Part shown: piece by piece, positions 11,104 through 22,800 of the stretch
Layout of the letters: each line of letters begins with the position of its first letter
How positions within the stretch are numbered: position 1 is the stretch's first letter
Source of the DNA: Homarus americanus
Taxonomy: Eukaryota > Arthropoda > Malacostraca > Decapoda > Nephropidae
DNA length: 64,000 nt
Assembly (NCBI RefSeq): GCF_018991925.1
Contig: NW_024735381.1
Location: forward strand, 140,001-204,000
Direction: 5' to 3'
The notes under the pieces: model-generated
Told to the model about the DNA's origin: nothing
Database searches by the model: none
Seen by the model: the letters and a program-made list of their open reading frames with translations, nothing else
Position numbers and translations under genes: made by a program

Positions 11104-11451
11104 AGTGTTTACTTATTTCCGTAGCAACTGTAATGGAAATTATAAAGGACAGACTGGGGAAGCATTACAACTCGGAATTAAACAGCACAAGTACAATATT
11201 AGAACAGCATCTGACAGTGCACTGTTCGTTCATGTTAGGAACAATAATCATCCCATAGATTGGAAAACAGCTTAGAAGTATTTAAATCATCATGTGTCAC
11301 TGAAAGACTTCTGGTTGAAGCAAGTTTGATTAGGGAATTGAATTCTATAAACATTAGTGATGGTCAGTACAAAACTGATATGTTACACAAATTTATTTGT
11401 CAGTGGCCAAGGTTAAGAATGGTTAAAGCATTCGAGTTAGATGTGAGATAG
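11104..11451 (+). pseudogene. Penelope-like retroelement relic, GIY-YIG endonuclease
   Basis: Three forward frames joined by small shifts give a recognisable Penelope-type GIY-YIG domain. They are SVYLFP (11104-11121), SNCNGNYKGQTGEALQLGIK with QHKYNIR, SALFVHVRNNNHPIDW (about 11123-11263), and a 63-codon frame (11260-11451) with CVTERLLVEASLIRELNSIN then DGQYKTDMLHKF. The C-x-G-x-Y-x-G-Q-T-G block, the H-P-I-D-W block and the E-A-S-L-I helix with its catalytic-type Glu are in the expected order. The second Tyr motif reads YKG in place of the usual YIG. A Gly sits where active elements usually have Arg just before I-x-x-H. The frame breaks at 11122 and in the A-run near 11263 mean it is not functional. 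The reverse-transcriptase part is not recognisable upstream. Confidence 0.75.
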
Positions 11452-11833
11452 ATGATTAGTGATTCCATATTTTTGACCTTAACATGACTAGTTACTTCGC
11501 CCTTTCTTTTAAGCTCCTTTGTGTGTGGTGGTGTTGGTGGTGCGGATTAGTGGATGTCGTATTTATGACCTGACCTCATGTTTAGTAAGGTTAGATGGGC
11601 TTCAGTCCTAATAGACACTACTCGTAGTGGCCACCAATGTAACAACACAAGCAACCATTCGGATTAGGACGTCTTAGGACAGGGCTCACAAACTGGGCTC
11701 TATTCTTTAAGTCTAGAATAGGTTAGGTTGGGCCTCTTCGACATGGGCTGGTTGCTTATCTCTGTACACTCAGGATCATCATGGAAAAAGACCTCACGTG
11801 ATAACTGGATGATCTGATTATCCTTATTGGTAT
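11452..11833. other. unique sequence with possible GGGCCC-family half units
   Basis: No gene seen. GGGCTTCAGTCCTAATAGAC near 11598-11617 resembles the GGGCCCCAGTCCTAAT repeat family, and GGATTAGGAC...AGGACAGGGCTC (11661-11686) resembles the same family inverted. One GGTTAGGTTGGG lies near 11719. Similarity is weak. Confidence 0.35.
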
Positions 11834-11854
11834 ACACACACACACACACACACA
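11834..11854. repeat. (AC)n microsatellite
   Basis: About ten AC dinucleotides. Confidence 0.95.
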
Positions 11855-11954
11855 AATATATGTTGTTTTGTTGCTACTGTTTAATGTTACTGTTGTATTT
11901 TAATGTTACTTCTACTTATCTCATCCTCGTGTTGTTCTTTGCTACTGTTCTCTG

Positions 11955-12290
11955 TTGATGCTACGGACGCTGCAACTCCCGATACTGCGGCTACTCAGAG
12001 CTGCTTCTGTGTTGACTGTTGTGCCTTGCTGTATTGTTGTTGTTACTGGTGAAACAGCTGTTGCTCTCTCTCTGTACTCGAGCTGCTGCTGTTCCTACTC
12101 CTGCTCTTACTGTTCTTCTGCTGCTGCTGCTGTCTGCTGCTACCGTCCTTTTGTTACTACTGTCCATTCTTCCTACTTGCATGGGAACTGTCCCTCCTGT
12201 TTCTACTGTTGCCACTGCCCTTTGTCCCTTCTGCTGTCGTCACCGCTGTTGCAGCAGCTGCTGTGTCACCGCGTGTTATCACCACTTAAG
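11955..12290. repeat. imperfect CTG/CTN-rich low-complexity region
   Basis: CTGCTG, CTACTG and CTGTT triplets dominate, especially 12078-12145. The three overlapping frames (Cys/Ser/Leu-rich forward, Ser/Arg/Val-rich reverse) have the composition expected of an imperfect triplet repeat and carry no domain. I do not call a gene. Confidence 0.6.
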
Positions 12291-12986
12291 CCCTTTTTTT
12301 GTACTGAGAGGATTTTGTCAGCAGTAAATTGAAACTCCGGTCATAACAATGCTGACGCTGGTGTGAATGGCCCGGCCGGACGCTCTAGCCGGTTAAAAAA
12401 CACAAAAGAGTATGAATAAAAATAAATTTGGCGTTAAGTATGCATGTGACCGAGCTTCACAGGCAGATCTGAAAGAGGACATTAATTAATAATTATTTCA
12501 ACTGGACCTGTGTGATCGGCTTTGTGATGGACTCCTTTGGCCGGGTGTTCGACAGATATAACGGGTTATTCTTTTTATGATAGTCACCCCTCTAGATCAT
12601 GTGGATTTAGCTATGGTTTATAGAAAATGAGGATATATTTTTTTTAATTTTTCGAAGCTTTGTGAGTGCCATTGTATTTTGTTGGTTGATAAACTAACAT
12701 AATAAATAAGAAATTTTATATATGCGTATGTGTTGTTTTTTGTCATGACGCGTAATTATTATGACATACACATATCTTTATTTACATACTGGAAAATCGG
12801 AAATTATTTATTTGAAGAAAACGTAAACTTTTAGGGGTATTTTTGTTTTGAATAATGAAGGTGTAATTACTTTCCACTTGTTTATGTATGAGGATTATTT
12901 ATCAGCACCACCGAGCGTGTGTGTCACCTCCTATATTTATTGTTTAAAACACGAGTTAGATAAAAGTAAACAATGTGATTTTGTGT

Positions 12987-12988
<2 letters not shown>
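12291..12988. other. unique AT-rich sequence, no gene recognised
   Basis: Contains the GC-rich patch CCCGGCCGGACGCTCTAGCC near 12370, in otherwise AT-rich DNA. No coding or RNA feature was recognised. Confidence 0.4.

Positions 12989-13067
<79 letters not shown>
12989..13067. repeat. (TG)n microsatellite
   Basis: About 39 uninterrupted TG dinucleotides, a typical Z-DNA-forming sequence. The poly-Cys-Val and Thr-His frames are repeat translations. Confidence 0.97.
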
Positions 13068-13068
<1 letters not shown>

Positions 13069-13459
13069 GTTTGATTTTATGTGTGTTTTTTGTTTGTATA
13101 TCTGACTTTTATGTGTTTGTGTGTCCGATTTTTCATGCATATGTGTTATTCACATGTATATGTGCGACCGTTTGTATACACCTGTACACTGGGTCTGTCC
13201 TCCACCTAGTCCTCACACTAACAGTTTTATTGATCCACTGGTCTTCCCGCCCACCTGCCAGTATCCTCAGTATGCTTCATATACTGAGTATTTGTATATT
13301 TACTAATACTTAACATGCTATATACAAATTATACTGACTGTATTGACCATGGAGAATATGTTGCATACACTCAGTATGCTGAATATATCGAATAAGCCGA
13401 ATTTCAACAGTCGGCGTATAATAATACTCATTGAACTAATGCAGACGTTGAAGATACCG

Positions 13460-13464
<5 letters not shown>
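13068..13464. other. unique AT-rich sequence, no gene recognised
   Basis: CTCAGTATGCT occurs at about 13266 and 13370, a possible old short duplication. Nothing coding was seen. Confidence 0.4.

Positions 13465-13556
<92 letters not shown>
13465..13556. repeat. (TA)n-(TG)n microsatellite
   Basis: About 38 TA dinucleotides followed by seven TG. Confidence 0.97.
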
Positions 13557-13960
13557 ATAAAATTATCGTATATAAAATTTCCTTAACGTGTTCCATATAA
13601 TTAGGCCGCGCTATGAGGCTCTCTCAAGTCATCTCCCAACACCTAGAATTCTATGGAAAAACTAATTAGCACAATCAAGTGGGGAAACACACACGGACAC
13701 ACACGGACTCCAGTTCATTTTTGCGTCTGTTTGTCATCACATAAAAGGACAGGTGTGTGACTTGATTTAATAAATGTATTCACCTCTCAGCCTTTTCTTA
13801 TTAGGGTCTATTACCTGATTAAGTAGCGCAGGTGAGATCTCTTTTTCGACTGGTAATGAAGAACTGAATTATTTTTATTTACCTTTCATAAGTTGAAGGT
13901 AAAATGTGTTTTATTTTATTCTTGAGATGTTGTGTCGAGATAATTGAAGGGCTGGGGTTC
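13557..13960. other. unique sequence, no gene recognised
   Basis: No open frame, RNA fold or repeat that I can support. Confidence 0.4.
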
Positions 13961-14042
13961 TTAGTAGTAGTAGTAGTATTAGTAGTAGTAGTAGTATTAG
14001 TAGCAGTAGTAGTAGTGGTGGTGGTAATTGTAATAATAGTAG
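13961..14042. repeat. (AGT)n microsatellite
   Basis: AGT triplets with ATT, GGT and AAT variants, ending in GGTGGTGGTAATTG. The same AGT plus GGTGGTAATTG combination builds the minisatellite at 15690-16510 on the other side of retroelement copy 2. Confidence 0.9.
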
Positions 14043-14202
14043 GCGGCCGAGCGTGGCGTGGGTGTGGTGGAGTGTCCTCCTGATCTAAAGTGTTATTCGA
14101 GGGACATATTCGGAGTGTGGGAGTGGGAATTTCACGTTGATGACCTTAGAGGAGCAGGAAAAGTGGAGGACGTCAAAAGGTTGGACCTGTAACATCGCAA
14201 GG

Positions 14203-15600
14203 CTCACAATTAGTTACCGCCCAAACGCCAGCAAAGTCCTTCCTCATTGTGAAGCCAGAACATTATGAACGGGCAATGAGTGTTTTGGGGAAGTGAGGTC
14301 AAAATAACAAAGGAAGGCCAAAGACACTTAGGCGCTGTAATCGGCACTGACTGACTTCAAAACCGAGTATGTAATGAAAGGTGAAAGAGTGGTTAGGAAT
14401 TCAAGCTCTGTCTGAGATTGCTAACACAGAGCCACATGCGGCTTGCGGCATTCACCCATGGAATCGAGAGACGCTGGAATACTTGATGCACACTATCCCT
14501 AATATTGGTCCCTCCTCCACCCTCTGAAGAAGCTATCCGCGTCAATTTCATTCCCAAATTAGTGAACACCCCCTAACCCCAGCAGAAAGATCACTCCACT
14601 ACCATCGAGACTGGGAGGAATGGACTGACCAATCCAGAGGAGATTGCTGCCACCGAACATCAAAAACTCAGTTAAGCTCACGGCAGCCCCTCACGGACCA
14701 CATAAAGCTCAGAACGGCAACAGGGTGGTGGATACCAGTGAAGTAAACAAGATTCGAAGGTCCATACGACAGCACGGCCAGTGATAAGTTGCAGCAACTG
14801 TTGCTGCAAGTACCAGAGAATATGAAAAAAAGTAGCTATAGCGCAGGAGGAGCGCCTCGAACTGGGTTAACTACGCACCTATAAGGGCAAATGGTTTCAG
14901 TCTCGATAAACAAGAATTTACAGATGCCAACGCTCTAAGGTTTGGTAGGCTAGTCGAAGGTTTGCCTGCCATGCATGTGTGGCTCCTTCTATGACGTCGA
15001 TCACAAGGTGTGCAAGAAAGGGGGCTTCATGTGCATGAGGCATGACGAAGTAAGGGATCTCTAGCAAATATGTTGAAGGAAATCTGCCGTGATGTCATGG
15101 TAGAACTGACCTCCTTCCATTGACGGTGAGATCTTCCAACATAGGACTTCAACACATCAACAAGCCCGTGTTGACGTCAGTACTCGAGATTCTGACGCTG
15201 GGACATGGAGTCTTTTTGACATCAGGATTTTGATCCCTGGCCGCATGTCACAGTAACCTAGCTCGATGCTGCACACAGGAGGAACGAGAATGACAAGACA
15301 AGGGCATACGGGGAGAGAATTCAGAACATTGATCAAGGCAGCTACCTCCTCTAGTGTTCACAACCTCTGGTGATGGGACCAAGTGCAAATGTTTTGCCAG
15401 ACTCGCAGAGGTGATCTCGAACAAAGCAGCAGCCCAGAAGTTATGTTACAGCCTAGATGAGATGTCGACTGTCCTCTCCTCGGTCGGCTTTTGTTCTGCC
15501 TCAGGGAACGAGAGCTGGCCCAAAGCCGGCAACAGCTGCAGATATTGACTGAGGCTACAGTCACTGAATGCTGCATAGATCTGCGGCTCAATTAACACAG
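14203..15600 (+). pseudogene. non-LTR retrotransposon fragment, copy 2, with restriction-like endonuclease region
   Basis: Frame-broken coding sequence runs through three forward frames. In order: YRPNASK then FLIVKPEHYERAMSV (about 14215-14285); the EVKITK-like block shared with copy 1 (about 14298-14340); the SEIANTEPHA block (about 14410); ANGFSLDKQEFTDANALRFG (about 14889-14950); a Cys/His region ending RHDEVRDL (about 15038-15061); FDIRI (15215-15229); DAAHRRNENDKTRAYGERIQ (15265-15324); and TTSGDGTKCKCF...RLAEVI (from 15354). The RHxxxRD, D-V/I-R-V/I and K...Y...R pattern is what I know of C-terminal restriction-like endonucleases in R2/NeSL-type elements. That clade is an inference. 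Many stops and frameshifts make it inactive. Sequence left of 14203 and right of about 15600 is not recognisably element. Copy 1 at 2444-3267 is the inverted relative. Confidence 0.72.
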
Positions 15601-15689
15601 CTAGGTAGCTACTTGTGTATTAGGATATTTAATATTAAGGTAATAAAATGGCGAAGGTGTAGGCTGGAGGCTGGGCCCACACATTAATT

Positions 15690-16510
15690 AGTGATGGTGG
15701 TAATTGTAGTACTAGTAGTGATGGTGTTAATTGCAGTAGTAGTAGTAGTGATGGTAGTAATTGCAGTAGTAGTAGTAGTAGTGGTGATGGTGGTAATTGT
15801 ACTAGTAGTAGTGATGGTGGGAATTGCAGCGGTAGTAGTAGTAGTAGTGATGGGTAATGTAGTAGTAGTAGTGATGTGGATTGCAGCAGTAGTAGTGATG
15901 GTGGTAATTGTAGTAATAGTGGTGATGTTAATTAGTGAGTAGTAGTAGTGATGGTGGTAATGTAGTAGTAGTGATGGTGTTATGAGGCAGTAGTAGTAGT
16001 GATGGTGTTAATGTAGTAGTAGTAGTGATGGTGGTAATTGCGGTAGTAAGTGTAGTAGTGATGGTGGTAATTGTAATTAGTATTAGTGATTTGGTACAAT
16101 TGTGTTTGTTGTAGTAGTAGGTAGTGATGAATTGGTAATTGTACTAGTAGTGATGGTGTTAATTGCTAGTAGTAGTAGTGTTATATATGAATTGCAGTAA
16201 TTAGATATGTTGTTTGTGAATTGTAGTAATGTAGTAGTGATGATTTGATTTGTGTTGGTAGTAGTTATGTTGTTGTAATTGTATGTTGTAGTAGTATTGA
16301 TGGTGGTAATTGTATTGTAGTATGTTGTTTTGAGTGAGTAAATTGTAGTTAGTGATGGTCGTTAATTGCAGTAGTAGTAGTAGTGATGGTGGTAATTGTA
16401 GTAGTAGTAGTGATGGTGGTAATTGTAGTAGTAGTGATGTAATTGTAGTAGTAGTAGTTGATGGTGGTAATTGTAGATGTAATTGTAAGTAGATGTAGTA
16501 TCAATAATAG
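15690..16510. repeat. about 27-bp minisatellite, AGTAGTGATGGTGGTAATTG core
   Basis: Nearly 30 copies of AGTAGTGATGGTGGTAATTG with a variable number of AGT triplets per unit. Copies between about 16080 and 16350 are heavily disrupted by small indels, while both edges are cleaner. The Val/Met/Ile frame 15691-15942 is a repeat translation. Confidence 0.92.
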
Positions 16511-16580
16511 GTCGACGGGTTATATTTAGACCCTCAGGATGAAGGTCAGACGCACATGGTTATGGTTTTGTTGGCCTCAG

Positions 16581-16582
<2 letters not shown>

Positions 16583-16621
<39 letters not shown>

Positions 16622-16708
16622 GAAGAGGGGAGAGATGGAGAGAATATAGAAGGAATGAGAGAGGGGGGTGGGGAGAGAGAGAGAGGAGAGGGAGGAGGGG
16701 GGAGAGAG
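16583..16708. repeat. (CA)n then GA-rich purine tract
   Basis: CA dinucleotides at 16583-16617, followed by a G/A-only stretch (GAGAGGGG, GAGAGAGAGA words) to 16708. Confidence 0.93.
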
Positions 16709-16916
16709 CCCGATGATTGATGACCGAGCTCCGCCTGGCAGTATTATTTTGACTCATTAATCTGGAGGGTGGCTGACGCAGGTGTGGCTATTGACTCACG
16801 CCTCCTACACCCTGTTGTCAGCGTCCTCCTCTGTCGTTCTTGTCAATACTCTGCAGCGTATCGTCGTCAGCTACAGGTGGAGGAGGTGTCCTCGTCAGCT
16901 CGTGCACTTATCCCCG

Positions 16917-17768
16917 TCATCGTCAGTAGTTCCTGCAGGTTGTCATCATCGTCAGTAGTTCCTGCAGGTTGTCATCATCGTCAGTAGTTCCTGCAGGTTG
17001 TCATCATCGTCAGTAGTTCCTGCAGGTTGTCATCATGGTAGTTCCTGCAGGTTGTCATCATCGTCAGTAGTTCCTGCAGGTTGTCATCTTCGTCAGTAGT
17101 TCCTGCGGGTTGTCATCATCGTCAGTAGTTCCTGCAGGTTGTCGTCATCGTCAGTTCCTGCAGGTTGTCATCTTCGTCAGTAGTTCCTGCAGGTTGTCAT
17201 CATCGTCAGTAGTTCTTGCAGGTTGTCATCGTCAGTAGTTCCTGCAGGTTGTCATCATCGTCAGTAGTTCCTGCAGGTTGTCATCTTCGTCAGTAGTTCC
17301 TGCAGGTTGTCATCATCGTTGTAGTTCCTGCAGGTTGTCATCACGTCAGTAGTTCCTGCAGGTTGTCATCTTCGTCGTAGTTCCTGCAGGTTGTCATCAT
17401 CGTCAGTAGTTCCTGCAGGTTGTCGTCATCGTCAGTAGTTCCTGCAGGTTGTCATCATCGTCAGTGGTTCCTGCAGGTTGTCGTCATCGTCAGTAGTTCC
17501 TGCAGGTTGTCATCTTCGTCAGTAGTTCCTGCAGGTTGTCATCATCGTCAGTAGTTCCTGCAGGTTGTCATCATCGTCAGTAGTTCCTGCAGGTTGTCAT
17601 CTTCGTCAGTAGTTCCTGCGGGTTGTCATCTTGTCAGTAGTTCCTGCAGGTTGTCATCATCGTCAGTAGTTCCTGCAGGTTGTCATCATCGTCAGTAGTT
17701 CCTGCAGGTTGTCATCTTCGTCAGTAGTTCCTGCAGGTTGTCATCATCGTCAGTAGTTCCTGCAGGTA
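16917..17768. repeat. 29-bp minisatellite, GTAGTTCCTGCAGGTTGTCA core
   Basis: About 29 copies with a very uniform unit. The core GTAGTTCCTGCAGGTTGTCA contains the palindrome CCTGCAGG (PstI and SbfI-type site). The main variants are TCATCATC versus TCATCTTC at the unit end, plus occasional 3-6 base losses (near 17036, 17150 and 17224). Low divergence suggests recent expansion or efficient homogenisation. Confidence 0.97.
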
Positions 17769-18252
17769 TCGTCGTGGTGAGAGTCAAGATGATCATCCTT
17801 GAAACACACACACACACACGGAAATAAAACTCAGTCTGTACTTTCACCGCGTCACCAAGACAGGTCGAGTTGGGTATTAATCACGCCTTCTTCAGCATTT
17901 ACAACATTAAATTCTACTTTTCCACTAAGGAGTTTGTTGATGGGGCATTGATTAACCTTTGTCTAGAATTTTTTGCCGTGGGAATTTTGGACGATCTTAA
18001 AGCGTTAAAGGATGACAGGTAATGGATAAAATTCCGGCCATGACAAGAATTTTTTAATGAATACTGTATTGAGAAGCTGATTAATGGGTTTTTAAATATA
18101 TATGTTCATTTGTGTGTGTGTGTGTGGTGTTTTTGTTTTTTTGTGTTGTTTTTGTTTTTCTAAAGTTACCCTTAATTGTTTGTTTTTCAGGTTTTTTATT
18201 ACTTAATTTCTGTTGTTCTATATTTGTCCATTTTGTCTTTGTTCATTTATAA
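17769..18252. other. unique sequence with small CA and TG runs
   Basis: CA run at about 17803-17818 and TG run at about 18112-18126. No coding feature was seen. Confidence 0.45.
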
Positions 18253-18878
18253 ACCCGTTATTAGTGTTGTCGTTAGTTACCATTAATAGTGTTCTCACCC
18301 TTAGTTACGCGTTTAGTGTTCTCACCCCATTAAGTTACCCATTAATAGTGTTCTCACCCTTGTTACCCATTAATAGTGTTCTCACCGTTAAGTTACCCAT
18401 TAATAGTGTTCTCACCCCTTAAGTTACCCATTAATAGTGTTCTCACCTTTATTGTTGCCATTAATAGTGTTCTCACTCTTAAGTTACCCATTGATAGTGT
18501 TCTCACCCGTTAAGCTACCCATTAATAGTGTTCTCACCCCTTGTTGCCCATTAATAGTGTTCTCACCTGTTAAGTTACCCATTAATAGTGTTCTCACCCC
18601 TGTTACCCATTATAGTGTTCTCACCCCTTGAGTTACCCATTAATAGTGTTCCCACCCCCTATGACATTAGGTGTTCTCACCCTTAAGCTACCCATTAATA
18701 GTGTTCTCACCCCTGCTACCCATTAATAGTGTTCTCACCCGTTAAGATACCCATTAATAGTGTTCTCACCCTTAAGCTACCCATTAATAGTGTTCTCACC
18801 CCTTGCTACCCATTAATAGTGTTCTCACCCTTAAGCTACCCATTAATAGTGTTCTCACCCTTGTTGCCCATTTGTAGT
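18253..18878. repeat. 31-bp minisatellite, CCCATTAATAGTGTTCTCAC core
   Basis: About 20 copies with invariant core CCCATTAATAGTGTTCTCAC and a variable linker (CCTTAAGTTA, CCTTGCTA, CCGTTAAGAT). ATTAAT inside the core is self-complementary. The Ile-Val-Phe-Ser-Pro frames are repeat translations. Confidence 0.96.
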
Positions 18879-18889
18879 TTCGTGTTAAT

Positions 18890-19725
18890 TGTAAGGAGGA
18901 GAAGGGGGAAATGGGTTGAAGGTATAGGGGGATGGGTAAGATGGTTGGGTAAAGGGAGTTAGAGAGGGTGGGAAAGGGTTTTAGGGGGATGGAACAGTAA
19001 AGGGGTTGGGAAAGGGTTTTGAAAAAGGGTTAAATGGTGTTTGGAGAGTTTAAAGGGATTGGATAAAAGGGATTATAAGAGAAGGGATGAAGAGAACCAG
19101 ATGAAGAAGAGAGGGGAAAGGAAGGGAAGAATGGAGTGGGGTAAGGAGGAGGAAGAAGGGGAAAAGGGAAGGAGGGGAGTAGAGAAACGGTTAAAGAAAG
19201 GGAGGAGAGGATGAAGTAGGGGTCAATAAAAGAAAGAGAATGGGAAAGGAAAGGAGCCGGAATAGGAGGGGAAAGGAAAGGAGGGCAAAGGAGTAGGAGA
19301 GATAAGGTGGAGGGTGGGAAGGAGAAGGAGAGAAAGTAAGAAGGGGAGAAGGAGGAAAAAGAGGAAAAGGAAGGGGGGAAGAGGAGGAGGAGAAAAGGGG
19401 AACGGAAGAGGGAAGGGGGAAAGTTGGTGGGAAAAGAGGGAGAGGAAAAGAAGAAGGAAAAGGTGGAAAGGAAGGGAGGAGAAGGAAGAAGAAGAAGGGG
19501 AAAGGAAGAGAAGGAGGAAAAGGAAGGAGGCGAGGTTGAATGGTGGGAAACTATGAGAAGAAAGAGAGAAGGAAGAAAGGTGGAGAAGGGAAAGGAAGAA
19601 ATAAGAAGAGAGGAGAAGAAAGGTGGAAAGAAGGAAGGGGAGGAAGAAGGAAGGGGGAAGGAGGAATAGGAGGAGGAAGGGAGAAGAGGAAGGAAGGAGA
19701 GAAGTCGGAGGGGTGGGGAACATCC
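18890..19725. repeat. polypurine tract (G/A on plus strand)
   Basis: About 840 bases of GGAA, AAGG, GAGGA and GGGA words with few pyrimidines. It is the longest purine-on-plus block in a window where most such tracts are pyrimidine-on-plus. The 251- and 191-codon reverse frames are Ser/Phe/Pro/Leu-only and follow from composition. Confidence 0.9.
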
Positions 19726-19812
19726 AATTTGGTCCTGCTGCAACACAGGTATAAATAATTCCTTTGACGAAGCAACAGACAACAAGATGATGTTGCATGC
19801 AATCGACTCAAC

Positions 19813-22800
19813 CCAAGCCTAGAGACGTGTTTAGAGGCCCCACAAGCCTAGAGACGTATTAGAGCCCCACAAGCCCAGAGACGTGTTTAGAGCCCACAAG
19901 CCTGGGGCGTGTTTGAGGCCCTAAGCGAGACGTGTTTAGGCCCCAAGCTAGAGACGTGTTAGAGCCCCTGAAGCCCAGAGACGTGTTTAGAGGCCCCACA
20001 AGCCCAGAGGGACGTATTAGAACCTAAGCCCAGAGACGTGTTTAGAGCGCCCACAAGCCTAGAGACGTGTTTAGAGGCCCCAGGCCCTGGGGGACGTGTT
20101 TAGAGAGCCCCAGAAGCCTAGAGACGTGTTTGAGGCCCACAAGCCTAGAGACGTGTTTGGGCCCCACAAGCCTGAGACGTGTTTAGAGCCCCACAAGCCC
20201 AGGGAGACGTGTTTAGGCCCACAAGCCTGGGGAGACGTGTTTAGAGCCCCACAAGCCTAGAGACGTGTTAGAGCCCCACAAGCCTGAGACGTGTTTAGGC
20301 CCCACAAGCCCAGAGACGTGTTTAGAGCCCCTAAGCCCAGGGCATGTTTAGAGCCCCACAAGCCCAGAGACGTGTTTAGAGGCCCCACAAGCCCAGAGAC
20401 GTGTTTAGAGCCCACAAGCCCAGAGACGTGTTTAGAGCCCCACAAGCCCAGAGACGTGTTTACAGCCCCTCAGCCCTGAGACGTGTTTGAGCCCCAGGCC
20501 CAGAGACGTGTTTAGCCCTAAGCGAGACGTGTTTAGAGCCCCACAAGCCCAGAGCCGTGTTTAGAGGCCCACAAGCCCAGAGACGTGTTTAGAGCCCACA
20601 AGCCCAGAACGTGTTTAGAGCCCCACAAGCCCAGAGACGTGTTTACAGCCCTAAGCCCAGAGACGTGTTTAGAGCCCCAAGCCCAGAGACGTGTTTAGAG
20701 CCCCCACAAGCAGAGACGTGTTTAGAGCCCCACAAGCCCAGAGACGTGTTTGAGCCCCCTAAGCCCAGAGACGTGTTTAGAGGCCCCCACAAGCCCAGGA
20801 GACGTGTTTAGAGCCCCACAAGCCCAGAGACGTGTTTGGAGCCCCTGAGCCCAGAGACGTGTTAGAGCCCCCACAAGCTTGGGAGACGTGTTTAGAGCCC
20901 CTAAGCCTAGAGACGTGTTTGCAGCCCCTAGCCCAGAGACGTGTTTAGAGCCCCTGAAGCCCAGAGACGTGTTTAGAGCCCCCACAAGCCTAGAGACGTG
21001 TTTGAGAGCCCCTGAGCCAGAGACGTGTTTAGAGTCCCACAAGCCCAGGGACAGTGTTTAGAGCCCACAAGCCTAGAGACGTGTTTAGAGCCCCAGAAGC
21101 CTAGGGCATGTGAGGCCCCACAAGCCCAGAGACGTGTTTGAGGCCCCTAAGCCCAGAGACGTATTAGACCCAAGCCCAGAGACGTGTTTAGAGCCCCTGA
21201 AGCCCAGAGACGTGTTTAGAGCCCCAAGCCCAGGGCGTGTTTAGAGCCCCGCCCAGAGACGTGTTTGAGCCCCACAAGCCAGAGACGTGTTTAAAGCCCT
21301 GAAGCCAGAGACATTAGGGCCCCAGAGCCCTGAGACGTATTGGAGCCCCACAAGCCCAGAGACGTGTTTAGAGCCCCACAAGCCCAGGACGTGTTAGAGG
21401 CCCACAAGCCCAGAGACGTATTAGAGGCCCCACAAGCCAGAGACGTATTAGAGCCCACAAGCCCAGAGACGTTTGGGAGCCCTGAAGCCCAGAGACGTAT
21501 TAGGAGCCTGAAGCCAGAGACGTGTTTAGAGCCCCACAAGCCCAGAGACGTGTTAGAGCCCTGAAGCCCAGAGACGTGTTGGGAGCCCCTGAAGCCCAGG
21601 ACGTGTTTAGAGCCCCTGAGGCCAGAGACGTGTTTGAGGCCCCACAAGCCTGGGGAACGTGTTTTGGAGCCCCACAATCCCAGAGACGTGTTTAGAGCCT
21701 AAGCCCAGAGACGTGTTTAGAGCCCCACAAGCCCAGAGACGTGTTTAGAGCCCCTGAAGCCTAGAGACGTGTTTAGAGCCCCCTGGCCCAGAGAGACGTG
21801 TTTAGGGCCCCAAAGCCCAGAGACGTGTTTAGAGCCCCTGAAGCCTAGAGACGTGTTTAGAGCCCAAAGCCCAGAGACGTATTAGAGCCCTAAGCCCAGA
21901 GACGTGTTAAGGCCCACAAGCCCAGAGACGTGTTTAAAGCCCCTAAGCCCAGAGACGTGTTTAGGGCCCTCAAGCCCAGAGACGTGTTTAGAGCCCCCAC
22001 AAGCCCAGAGACGTGTTTAGAGGCCCCTAAGCCCAGAGACGTGTTTAGAGCCTAGAAGCCCAGAGACGTGTTTGAGCCCCCACAAGCCCAGAGACGTGTT
22101 TAGAGCCCTAAGCCCAGAGATGTGTTTAGAGCCCACAAGCCCAGAGACGTGTTTAGAGGCCCCACAAGCCTAGAGACGTGTTTAGAGGCCCACAAGCCCA
22201 GAGAGACGTGTTTAGAGCCCCTGGCCCAGAGACGTGTTTAGAGCCCCCTGGCCCAGAGACGTGTTTAGAGCCCCTGAGCAGGGTGTTTGGGCCTGAAGCC
22301 CAGAGACGTGTTTAGAGCCCCACAAGCCCGAGACGTGTTTAAGGCCCCACAAGCCTAGAACGTGTTTAGAGCCCCACAAGCCCAGAGACGTGTTTGAGCC
22401 TGAAGCCAGAGACGTGTTTAGAGCCCCTGGCCAGAGACGTGTTTGAGCCCCTGGCCAGAGACGTGTTTAGGAGCCCACAAGCCCAGAGACGTGTTTGAGC
22501 CCCAAGCCTAGAGACGTGTTTAGAGCCCCTGAGCCCAGAGACGTGTTTAGGCCCCACAATCCCAGAGACGTGTTTAGAGCCCTGGCCCAGAGACGTGTTT
22601 GAGAGCCCCCGCTGGCCCAGAGACGTGTTTGAGCCCCTAAGCCTAGAGACGTGTTTAGAGCCCCTACAAGCCCAGAGACGTGTTTAGAGCCTGAAGCCCA
22701 GAGACGTGTTTAGGCCCCACAAGCCAGAGACGTGTTTGAGCCCCACAAGCCCAGAGACGTGTTGGAGCCCTAGGCAGAGACGTGTTTAGAGGCCCCACAA

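Noticed and set aside
11955..12332. Possible Cys/Ser-rich exon (125 codons)
   Set aside because: Overlaps two other open frames of equal quality. Composition is that of an imperfect CTG triplet repeat and no domain is present.
16917..17768. CRISPR-like array because units are a regular 29 bp
   Set aside because: Units abut directly with no unique spacers, no cas genes are present, and the context is eukaryotic. It is a minisatellite. The same holds for the 28-31 bp arrays elsewhere.
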